This document shows positions 30,540 to 39,205 of a stretch of DNA of 64,000 nt, in pieces. The notes beneath the pieces were generated by a model. It did no database searches. It was not told the origin of the DNA and worked only from the letters and a program-made list of their open reading frames with translations. How positions within the stretch are numbered: position 1 is the stretch's first letter; each line of letters opens with the position of its first letter. This DNA is from CAVZBT01 sp963773605 (lineage in GTDB: Bacteria > Acidobacteriota > UBA6911): positions 511,835 to 575,834 of the forward strand of contig CAVZBT010000010.1 in the NCBI GenBank assembly GCA_963773605.1, read 5' to 3'. The translations under genes and the position numbers were made by a program.

Positions 30540-33500
30540 ATGATTAGGCCTAGCTTGAAAAACAGATCCAGCGTCGTGTCTGTTGCTTCGCTGCTTCTTC
30601 TGCTGGCGGCGTGCCTTCCTGGTCTCGGAACCAGGGTGGGCGCAGACCGGAGCCGGCGCCGTCGCGGGGACCGTGCGGGATGCAAAACAGGCCGTTATCC
30701 CCGGCGCCGAAGTCAAGGTCACCAACGAACTGACGAACGTCGAGCGGACAGGCGTCAGCAACGAGGTGGGTATCTTCACGATTGCCGCCCTGCCCATCGG
30801 TCCCTACCGGATGACCGTCGAGCTTGCCGGGTTCAAGAAGTGGGCGGGCACGTTCACGGTCATGGCCGGACAGCAGGTGGAGGTCAACCCGGTCATGGAG
30901 GTGGGCGACATCAGCACGACCGTCGAGGTGACTGGCGCGGCGCCGACCATCAACACGGCCAGCACCGAGATATCGAACGTCAAGGATTTCGCCCGGATCC
31001 GCGACCTTCCTCTGAACGGGCGGTCGATCAGCAACCTGTTCGATCTGACCCCCGGCGTCGAGGGGGGCGGCAACGCCCGCGTCAACGGCATGAAGGTTGG
31101 ATCGCTGGAAATCACGCTTGACGGTATCTCGCTCGTCGACCGGTTCGGCGGCGGTATCGCCCGCATCCAGCCGGGTCTCGACGTCATCCAGGAATTCCGC
31201 ATCGAGACCGTAGGTTCCGATGCCCGCTACTCGCGACCGGCAACCGTGACGATGGTGACCCGCAGTGGCACCAACAGTTTCCACGGCAGCGCGTTCGAGA
31301 CGCACCGCAACAACACGGCCGGGCTGGTGGCCAGGCGGCGCGAATACGACTTGAACTACAACTGGCCGAAACTGATCCGCAACGAGTTCGGCGCGTCGGC
31401 CGGCGGCCCCGTGTGGCTGGGCAAGCTCTACGACGGCCACGACAAGACCTTCTGGTTCTTCGCGTTCGAGGGCGCCAGGCAGCGGGAATCGTACTTCCCG
31501 TATTACACCTACACGCCCACGGCGGACATGTGGAACGGCGATCTCAGCAACATCATCGACTCCGACGGCAACAAGACCATTATCTACGATCCGTTGACGA
31601 CGGACGCCAACGGGCAACGGCAGCCTTTCCAGGACAACATAATCCCGGCCAGCCGGATCAGCGCCTTCGCCAAGCAGATGCAGAAGATGACGGCGCTGCC
31701 GACCAACGACTCGAATCCCGTACGTCACCTATTACAACTACACCAAGTATGCCCCGCGGAAAACAAACGCGGACAACTACACCACCAAGATCGATCACAG
31801 GCTCTCGTCCAAGGACAACCTGTCGGTGCGCTGGACCCAGAGCCGCCGTCACGCCACCGTGGACGGCGGCTACTATGGAAACCCGGCCGCCCCGACAGAC
31901 GGGTACGGCACGTCGCGCAACGACGCGATCGTGAACAACGTTTCGACGACGTGGACCGCACCATCTCGCCGACCATTCTCAACCAGGTGATGGTCGGGGT
32001 GCATCGTTCCAACAAGAGTTCCGGGACGCTGGCCGACTTCGACAAGTGGGCGGACAAGCTCGGACTGCCCAACCCGTTCGGGGTTCCGGGCTGGCCCACG
32101 ATGTACGCCGGCAATTTCGGCTTCGACGGCGACAACATGAAGGTCGAGGCTCTGACCGGGAGTCGTCGCCGAAGACAACGTCTCCTGGAACAAGGGGAAA
32201 CACGAGATCCAGCTCGGTGCCAGGTACCGGAAGGAGTACAACAACATCAAGGAACTGCAGCAGTCCGCCGGCAGCCACAACTTCGGCGGCGAGTGGACCG
32301 GGCTCTACAGCGCTGCCGACGATTCCCAGACGTCCTATACCGGGCGACGGTTTCGCCGACATGCTGCTCGGGCTGCCGGACTACCTTTCCAACCAGTACA
32401 ACCGCGGGTTCTTCTACTTCCAGCAGGCGGAGGCAGGCCTCTACGTGAACGACCGCTGGCGCATCACTCCGCGGCTGACCTCAGCCTCGGCCTGCGCTGG
32501 GACAAGTGGACACCGTATTCCGAGAAGCAGAACCGGCTGTCCGTGGTGGACATCAACACCATCGCGACCAAGTTCGAGGTCGTGACGCCGGGGACCACCA
32601 ACGATGGAAGATGTTCCCGGGCTCCCACCTTCGATGCTGGCCTCGTACGAGCTCCGGGGCCTGACCTGGACGACCGCGGATTCGATCGGGTATCCGGACA
32701 TACTCTTCCGCGCCGACAACAACAACTTCGCCCCGCGGATCGGTGCCGCCTTCCAGCTCAACAACAAGACGGTCTTGCGCGGCGGCTACGGCGAATACTA
32801 CTGGACCATGCCGCTGTCCCAGATTCTCCAGGCTTCGAGGACTAACCCTCCGATGAACCTGAGGTACGAAAATCTCCCCAACTACAAGAACGCCACCCAG
32901 AACTACACCCTCGTTGGCAAACCCGTCGGCGGACGACTTCATCGGTCGGCGTCACGGTCGACACCGACGGCGTCGTGGTTCTCCCGACCAACCCTCAGGG
33001 CGGGATGGTCTGGGACGGCCGCAACTGGCGCGACAGCCGCGTCCAGTCGTGGAACGTCACCCTCGAGCGCGAGGTCATGAAGGACACCACGCTGCGGCTC
33101 AGCTACCTCGGCCAGCACGGCAGCGGCCTGGAGCAGCGGTTCTCCCTCAACCAGCAGGAATCCGAATACAACTACGTGGCGCGGACGGGGCAGGCACCTC
33201 CGAGCAACCGCGACCTGCTCCGTGTCAACAAGGACTGGAATCCAGCCGGCCTGAACAAGACCGGGTATTCCAACGCAAACGGTTTCCAGGTCGAGAGTGG
33301 AGCGCCGGTTCAGCAGGGGAGTGGCGTTCCAGTGGTTCTACACCTACAACCGCGTCCTGACCACGACCGACTCGGGCGGCTTTGACGCCGGCGGCACCAG
33401 CATCAACTCGGCCGGCGGCGGCGGACAGGTTCCCGAGAACCTGCCAGATCATCGGCGCGCCGAACCTCACCTACGATCGAGCGGCTCGCCCTGGTCTACT

Positions 33501-34193
33501 TCAATTCCACCACCGTTCCGCCGCACCACATCCGGTACAACGGCAACGTGGAACTGCCGTTCGGCAGGGGCAAGCGCTTCATGAGCGACGCGCACCCGGT
33601 GGTGAACGGCATCCTCGGCGGCTGGCAGATTGCCTTCAACGGCGACTGGCGCAGCGGCTTCTGGCTGAGCCCGAGCACCAGCCTTTTTGCGTTCGGCGAT
33701 CCGACGCATCGACGCGGATGAGCGGCCGGAATTCACCTGGTCGAGGCAAACGGAACCGGCTTTGGTTCCGTGGCTACTTCGATCCCACCGCGGCCACGGA
33801 TGTGACGGGCGGTGACCTGCTGTCCCTGGTGCCCGTCGATCGGTCGCAGCGCGTCCTGCGCCAGGTCGGCGCAGCCTTCGACAATAAGATTGCGCAGACG
33901 TTGGCCAACGGGAGCATCCGGCAGACGGCCATCGGTGAAAACTACAACTGGAGCCCAAGAGCGAATATAATGGGGCCCGGTGCATGGAATACCGACATCG
34001 GTGTCTACAAGAATTTCCGCATCGGAGAGTCGGTCGTGTTCCGTCTCAAGGGTGACTTCTTCAACGCGTTCAACCACCCGAACGACATAAATCCGGCGTT
34101 GAACTAAACCAAGGGCCAACGGGCATGCAAGACCTGAGCCGTCAGGCCAACGACGGCCGGGTCATCCAGCTTTCGCTCCGCGTCGACTGGTAA
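30540..34193 (+). CDS. Oar-like TonB-dependent outer-membrane receptor (multiple frameshifts)
   Basis: About 1218 codons. After a signal peptide (SVASLLLLLAACL) comes a carboxypeptidase-regulatory-like domain (AGTVRDAKQAVIPGAEVKVTN, GPYRMTVELAGFKKW). A plug domain follows (LNGRSISNLFDLTPGVEG, ITLDGISLVDRFGG, QEFRIETVGSDARYSRPATV), then a long beta-barrel rich in Asn, Tyr and aromatic pairs. It ends VIQLSLRVDW, with the terminal aromatic needed for BAM insertion. Such Oar-type receptors are abundant in Acidobacteria and import glycans or other large ligands. Breaks near 30620, 31720, 31950, 32160, 32490, 32600, 32930, 33290, 33440, 33720 and 34110 split the frame. The ATG at 30540 follows GAGGTGAGTG. 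Confidence 0.85.
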
Positions 34194-34213
34194 CCCCAGG
34201 TCGCGCGAAGCAA

Positions 34214-34254
34214 AGGGCCCCCTGCCGATCCTGGCCGGCAGGGGGCCTTTTTTC
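34214..34254 (+). terminator. Intrinsic terminator of the TonB receptor gene
   Basis: GGCCCCCTGCCG pairs with CGGCAGGGGGCC (12 bp, short loop) and is followed by TTTTTTCTGTT. It lies 20 bp after the stop codon. Confidence 0.92.
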
Positions 34255-34276
34255 TGTTATTACTACGCCCCAATCT

Positions 34277-34441
34277 GGAGTGCGGCGCCTCGGCGCCGCT
34301 TTCCCCTTCGCTCCTTCAGTCGAATTGCTCGGCGCCTCGGCGCCACTCCCAAATCGCGACATTGCGGTTCTCGCCCTGCAATCTCGAAATGCTGCGGCGC
34401 CCAGGCGCCGCGACCAAAGCGGCGTCGAGCCGCCGCACTCC
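34277..34441 (+). repeat. Copy K of the cloverleaf repeat (expanded)
   Basis: A 165-bp variant. Hairpin 1 is GCGGCGCC/GGCGCCGC. An extra hairpin-1-like unit (CGGCGCCTCGGCGCC at about 34330) follows, then hairpin 2 (GCGGCGCC/GGCGCCGC) and hairpin 3, ending CCGCACTCC. It looks like a partial internal duplication and lies between the terminator and the convergent GH5-like gene. Confidence 0.85.
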
Positions 34442-34472
34442 ACACTCTGGTTGTGGGCTCGGCAACGTTGTT

Positions 34473-36305
34473 TCACCAGCGAAGACCTTCGCGGATGATG
34501 CGGGCCGCGATGTCCCCCCAGAATTGCGGCGGCTTCAATTCGATGCCGTATCCAAAGTGCGTGAGGTGCTGCACTGCGCCGGTGTCCCGGCGCACCGTTT
34601 TCCCGGTCGAGGTGTCATACCACTCCACTTCGTATTTCCCATCGGCGAGCCCCACCACGTTGCATGACGCAGCGCGCTGCGCGGGTCCTTCGACCGCCTT
34701 CCCGTCCACGAGCCGGAACGCCAGCGGATCGTGAATCCACACCACGGCCCGGTCCTGCGCCGCGAGCCCGTACGCGTTTAAGCTGACCGGAAGGTTGGGG
34801 CGGGACAAAGTCACTCTTTTCCAGACATGCGCCGGCCAGTCGACCCTCTTCACAAAGTTGGCCAGCGCCCCGTAGTGGTGGTAGAGATCGTATGAATCGA
34901 CGTAGTTGTGCCACCACCAGTAGAGGCCTGTCCCGGCGGCACCGTCCATGACCGTGACCCACATGAGGTCATGGAAGTGCTTCCCCTTCGGGTCCACTCC
35001 GACTGGGCCCTCGATACCCTGCTCGCCGAAGAAGAACGGCTTGCCGAACCCGCGCATCAGGTGTTCCGCGTCCTGCACCGCGTACTGGGCCGCGTCGTAC
35101 TCCGGACCGAAATACGAGTGTCCCTGCACGATGTCGATCTGCGGCAGGGCAAGCGTCCGGCGGTCGCGCCAACTGGTCGTGATCAGGTGTTTCCACGGAT
35201 CGACAGATCTCAGGTAGTCCCCAACCTCCCGGTGCCAGTCGGCGCACGCCTCCGAATTGAATCCCTCGTTGTTGTCGACTTCGTTCCACAGTTCCCATGC
35301 GAGCAGGTTGCTGCTCCAGCCCCACCGGGCCACGCTGTAACGCAGCCGGCGGCGCACCAGCTCCCGCGCGGCCGCGCTGGTGAAGTAGTCGGATGGCAGG
35401 ACGCAGGGGCCGCCATTTTCGGCGTTGTACGGGTTGCGCTTCCAGCGGTACTCCATGCGCCGTTGCCACCAGACGGTCATTTCGAACGTAACCTGCCAAT
35501 GGATATCGAGTTCGCGGCAGAGGTCGGACACACGATCCAGGCGCCAGGCAGACTCGAGATCGTAGCGACCCAGACCGGTGGCCTGGGTCTCCAGGGGAAA
35601 TCCCGTGAAGTCCCCATCTCCGGCGCGGGCGACGACCTTCGGGTCATGGCGGACATAGTATTCCTGCCAAAGGCGGACATAGTTGCCGCCGCCCGCGTGT
35701 AGTTTCCCGAGGATGCGGTCGAAGTAGTACGTTCCCTCCTTCCCCTGGTACATGCACACGTTCAACCCGACAGGGAAGAACGGCTGTCCCGATTCGAATT
35801 CCAGGTACTGGCGATTGCGTGGGCTTATGCGGACGACGCCCGGGTTCGGTCCGGGGTTCACCTGGAAGGACTGTTCTGCGCTGCGCCGCACCCCGGCCGC
35901 GTCGCGCAGCTCGATCACGAATCGATGCCGGCCGGTCTGGCCGCTTGAGAAGTGCACCCGCCACCCGGGCCGTCCGATACTCTCCAGCACTTCGACCCGA
36001 TCGTTCGCCCGGGCGGCAGGGTTTTGCAGCGAGCGACGGTACGCCTGGAACCAGAACCCGGGGACGGTGATCTGCTGTCCGGAGGGTGTCGTGATGAGCG
36101 CGTCGAGCGAAACCTCCGCCGGATTGAACGGGTTGGAGGGCACGCGCTCCGGGTTCAGCGCAATCACGACTTGGTCGTGCTGCCGCACAGTCGGGGTCAG
36201 CACCTCCACGGGGCCCAAGGCGGGGCCCCGTGCGGCCGGCGCGCGGCGCGCGGCCCCAAGGGACATCGCAAGCAACAGAAGAATCATCGATTTTCTTGCA
36301 GCCAT
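34473..36305 (-). CDS. Secreted glycoside hydrolase, GH5-like, with DUF5060 domain
   Basis: 610 residues, intact, with a signal peptide (KSMILLLLAMSLGAARRAPA). Residues about 30-160 form a DUF5060-type beta-sandwich (VRQHDQVVIALNPE, GWRVHFSSGQTGRHRFVIELRD). The TIM barrel follows with QPFFPVGLNVCMY, ARWGWSSNLLAWELWNEVDNN carrying the acid/base Glu, and KPFFFGEQGIEG, which probably carries the nucleophile Glu. The C-terminal part is beta-rich. The polysaccharide target is unknown. The ATG at 36305 has a GAGGGCA site. It is close to a TonB receptor and alpha-galactosidase, which fits a glycan-use neighbourhood. Confidence 0.8.
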   Translation of the reverse strand: MAARKSMILLLLAMSLGAARRAPAARGPALGPVEVLTPTVRQHDQVVIALNPERVPSNPFNPAEVSLDALITTPSGQQITVPGFWFQAYRRSLQNPAARANDRVEVLESIGRPGWRVHFSSGQTGRHRFVIELRDAAGVRRSAEQSFQVNPGPNPGVVRISPRNRQYLEFESGQPFFPVGLNVCMYQGKEGTYYFDRILGKLHAGGGNYVRLWQEYYVRHDPKVVARAGDGDFTGFPLETQATGLGRYDLESAWRLDRVSDLCRELDIHWQVTFEMTVWWQRRMEYRWKRNPYNAENGGPCVLPSDYFTSAAARELVRRRLRYSVARWGWSSNLLAWELWNEVDNNEGFNSEACADWHREVGDYLRSVDPWKHLITTSWRDRRTLALPQIDIVQGHSYFGPEYDAAQYAVQDAEHLMRGFGKPFFFGEQGIEGPVGVDPKGKHFHDLMWVTVMDGAAGTGLYWWWHNYVDSYDLYHHYGALANFVKRVDWPAHVWKRVTLSRPNLPVSLNAYGLAAQDRAVVWIHDPLAFRLVDGKAVEGPAQRAASCNVVGLADGKYEVEWYDTSTGKTVRRDTGAVQHLTHFGYGIELKPPQFWGDIAARIIREGLRW

Positions 36306-36339
36306 TTAGTGCCCTCGAGAGCGGAGGAGTTTACAATGC

Positions 36340-36368
36340 TTGACATGCATTTCAGCTCCTGCTGTGAT
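36340..36368 (+). promoter_or_regulatory. Sigma70-like promoter for the Nif3-like gene
   Basis: TTGACA at 36340, a 17-base spacer, then TGTGAT at 36363, 29 bp before the ATG. The -35 is perfect and the -10 matches four of six. Confidence 0.4.
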
Positions 36369-36396
36369 TGGCAAGGATCCTTGTCAGAGAGCCGCC

Positions 36397-37311
36397 ATGA
36401 AAGATAGCGAAGCGAAAACTGGAGTGAGCCGGCGCCTTTTTATTTCCGGCATCCCACCGGTCGCGGCCACGTTGCTGGTCGCAAACGACGGTGCCGCCGG
36501 CCCGGCCCCCGCCGCCCTCACAGCCGGCGATGTCCACAACTACCTGAAGTCTCTCGACGGGGGGTGGGTCGACTGGAACAAGTCGGTGGACACGTTCAAG
36601 TCCGGTACGCCCGAGGCCGTCGTAAAAGGCATCGCGGTGGGATGGATGTCCTACACCGGGGCGCTGAAGAAGGCGCTGGAGCTCGGCTGCAACCTGTTTG
36701 TCACGCACGAACCTACCTACTACAACCACCGGGACAACGATCCGGATATATTCCGCTTTCCGGAGGTAAAAGCAAAGCGGGAGTTCATCGAGAAAAACGG
36801 CCTCGTGATCATCCGCTGCCATGACGTGTGGGACCAGTACCCGGAGATCGGGATCCCGACGGGTTGGGGCAAGCTCCTGGAACTCGGGCGGCCGATCGAC
36901 GGGTCCGGCTACTACTATGTCTACGACGGCAAGGGCCGGACGGCCGCCGATATCGCTCGGCAGATCGCAACCCGCACCGCACCGCTGGGCCAGCCCGCAG
37001 TCCAGCTGATCGGCCCGGAAAACAAGACGGTCCGACGTGTCGTGCTGGGCACGGGCGCGATTACCCCGATGTTCCACTTCATCGAGAAGCTCGCGGCGGA
37101 CATGGCCATCTGCACCGACGACGATTTCACCAACTGGCGCGACGGCGCCTTCGCCATCGACACAGGATTCCCGGTTGCCGTCGTTAACCACCCCGTTTCC
37201 GAGGAGTACTCGATGAAGCTGCTGGCGGGGCACTTGAGCAGGAAGTTCCCCCAGGTGCCGGTGCACCATATCCCGCAGGGGTGTATGTACAAACTGATAA
37301 CGGCGGTATAG
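36397..37311 (+). CDS. Nif3-like dinuclear-metal protein with a Tat signal
   Basis: 304 residues, intact. The N-terminus (VSRRLFISGIPPVAATLLVAN) is a Tat-type signal, which is unusual for the normally cytoplasmic Nif3/DUF34 fold. The metal-binding core is seen in NLFVTHEPTYYNHRD and CHDVWDQYPEIGIP, and in the C-terminal AICTDDDFTNW and VVNHPVSEEYSMK, where His and Glu are the usual ligands. The family's biochemical role is unsettled (GTP cyclohydrolase-like or metal handling). It shares a direction and a short gap with a Tat-exported deacetylase, suggesting a joint exported role. Confidence 0.82.
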   Translation: MKDSEAKTGVSRRLFISGIPPVAATLLVANDGAAGPAPAALTAGDVHNYLKSLDGGWVDWNKSVDTFKSGTPEAVVKGIAVGWMSYTGALKKALELGCNLFVTHEPTYYNHRDNDPDIFRFPEVKAKREFIEKNGLVIIRCHDVWDQYPEIGIPTGWGKLLELGRPIDGSGYYYVYDGKGRTAADIARQIATRTAPLGQPAVQLIGPENKTVRRVVLGTGAITPMFHFIEKLAADMAICTDDDFTNWRDGAFAIDTGFPVAVVNHPVSEEYSMKLLAGHLSRKFPQVPVHHIPQGCMYKLITAV

Positions 37312-37437
37312 CGGCCGGCAAGCTTGAATTGACAGTGGAGGAGCGGGGTGTCTGACGCGGAGCGCTGAAAGCGCGGCAAGGACCTGGGCTGTTCCGCCCC
37401 TTCGAAGCTCGATACCAGGACACGAGAAGGAACTGAC

Positions 37438-38223
37438 ATGAAGCGCAGGGAATTCATCGGCACGCTCGGGACGGCGGCTCTGGTGGCGGCCCCATCCCGT
37501 CTCCAGTCCGGCACACCGCCGAAAACGCACATCGTCAGCCTGAGTTTCGACGACGGTTTCAAGAAGTCCTTCGTTCGCATCGCGCAGATATACGAGAAAT
37601 TCGGCCTCTCCGGCTGCTTCAACATCATCGCCTCCGCACACATGCCCAACAACCAGGTGCGCGACGACTACATGAAACAGGAGCAGTTCGGCGATTTTGG
37701 AATCTGGAACGAGCTCCAGGACCGCGGCCACGAGATCATGCCCCACGGGTACCAGCACGCCCACCTTTCGAGCCTGCCGATCGCCCAGGCGAAAGACCTC
37801 ATCACCAAGTGCCTGGATGTCTTCTCGAAAGAGCTGCGGGGATTCGATCCAAGAAAGTCGCTGTTCAATTTCCCCTATAACCAGTCCTCGCCTGAGCTCG
37901 AGGAATGGCTGCCGTCGACCGTGATGGCCTATCGCACAAAGGGTCCGGTTCTGAACCTGCTGCCGACTGCGAAGACCGTCAAAGTGACCACGGGCGGCTG
38001 GGGTCCGGGCAACGCGGAGAAGGATGTCGATGAAAACGTCGCCCAGCTCCTGGCACGACCCGAAGGCTGGATGGTATACAACCTCCACGGTCTGGACGAG
38101 GAAGGCTGGGGGCCGATCCGGCCGGCCTATCTGGAGAAACTGCTGGGCAGGCTGAGAGCGATCGACTCCGTTCGTGTGTTGCCCACGTGCCGGGCAATAT
38201 TGCAGTCAAAACTAATCAGGTGA
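37438..38223 (+). CDS. Polysaccharide deacetylase (NodB-like, CE4), Tat-exported
   Basis: 261 residues, intact. A Tat signal (KRREFIGTLGTAALVAAP) is followed by the NodB domain: motif 1 SLSFDDGFKKS with the catalytic Asp pair, motif 2 MPHGYQHAHLSSL providing the metal-binding His pair, FNFPYNQSSPE, and a late LHGLDE that may carry the last catalytic His. CE4 enzymes remove acetyl groups from N-acetylglucosamine polymers or xylan. The ATG at 37438 follows GAAGGAACTG. It lies 126 bp after the Nif3-like gene and 31 bp before the next gene, so an operon of three is possible. Confidence 0.85.
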   Translation: MKRREFIGTLGTAALVAAPSRLQSGTPPKTHIVSLSFDDGFKKSFVRIAQIYEKFGLSGCFNIIASAHMPNNQVRDDYMKQEQFGDFGIWNELQDRGHEIMPHGYQHAHLSSLPIAQAKDLITKCLDVFSKELRGFDPRKSLFNFPYNQSSPELEEWLPSTVMAYRTKGPVLNLLPTAKTVKVTTGGWGPGNAEKDVDENVAQLLARPEGWMVYNLHGLDEEGWGPIRPAYLEKLLGRLRAIDSVRVLPTCRAILQSKLIR

Positions 38224-38254
38224 ACCGAGCGTCCACCTGTCATTCCGGACAAAT

Positions 38255-39103
38255 ATGAAGATCTCCAGTGTTGCGGCTGGTCTGGCCCTGTTGCTGTGCG
38301 CGGGTTCCTCAGATAACCTGCGAGCCAAGGATGACAAAATAAAGCCGGAGGAGCTCGTCGCCCGCCACCTGGCCTCGATCGGTACGCCGGAGGCGATCGC
38401 CGCCGTGCGCACCCGTGTCATGGGCGGCACGGCGCAAGTCAACTTCAGGCTGGGAGGTCACGGGGAGCTGCGCGGCAAATCGGGCATACTGTCGGACCAG
38501 GGAAAAGTCAGGATCGGGATGACCTTCCCGTCGCTCGATTACCCGGGGGAGCAGCTGGGGTATGACGGGAGCCACGTCACAACCGGCTGGGTGAGACCCG
38601 GTCAGCGTTCGACATTCTCGCAATTCGTGTATCTTCACGACATGATGCTGCGCGAGGGGCTGCTGGGCGGCGCGACGACCACGGCCTGGGCTTTGCTCAA
38701 CACGGCGCAGCGTCAGCCCAAGCTGAGTTACTCAGGTCTCAAGAAGCTCGAAGGGCGCCAGGTCCATGAAGTGAAGTACCGGGCGAAGGGAGCCGGCGAC
38801 CTGCAGATCGCCCTCTTCTTCGACGCCGAGACTTACCGTCACGTGGGCTCGCAATACAGGCTCGTTCAGCCGGCCAGCATGCAGACTTCGATATCCGAGT
38901 CTTCGGGGCAGCGCGACACCATCTACCTGGTCGTCGAACGTTTCGACGACTTCAAACAGGTGGACGGGCTGACCCTTCCCCATGCCTACAAGGTCGCATA
39001 TACCCTCGAAGGGCCGGTGACGGTGCTGCAGGACTGGGCAGTGACGATCGATCAGGTGACCCACAACACCCCGGTCGATGCCAAGTATTTCGCCGTGGAA
39101 TAA
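38255..39103 (+). CDS. Secreted LolA-like hypothetical protein
   Basis: 282 residues with a signal peptide (KISSVAAGLALLLCAGSS). The pattern KPEELVARHLASIGTPEAIAAVRTRVMGG, followed by many beta strands (EVKYRAKGAGDLQIALFFDAETYRHVGSQYRL), resembles the half-barrel of LolA/LolB-type outer-membrane lipoprotein carriers. No Cys lipobox is obvious. I do not recognise a precise function. It ends convergently with the PQQ dehydrogenase gene. Confidence 0.65.
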   Translation: MKISSVAAGLALLLCAGSSDNLRAKDDKIKPEELVARHLASIGTPEAIAAVRTRVMGGTAQVNFRLGGHGELRGKSGILSDQGKVRIGMTFPSLDYPGEQLGYDGSHVTTGWVRPGQRSTFSQFVYLHDMMLREGLLGGATTTAWALLNTAQRQPKLSYSGLKKLEGRQVHEVKYRAKGAGDLQIALFFDAETYRHVGSQYRLVQPASMQTSISESSGQRDTIYLVVERFDDFKQVDGLTLPHAYKVAYTLEGPVTVLQDWAVTIDQVTHNTPVDAKYFAVE

Positions 39104-39205
39104 CCGATGTGGCGCCCCTCAGGGCGCGCTCTGCACAGTCCACCCATACCCAGGGCTCGCCTTGGGCTGCCTTGTGACGTGCCTGCGGCCATCGGAGGCT
39201 ACCGG

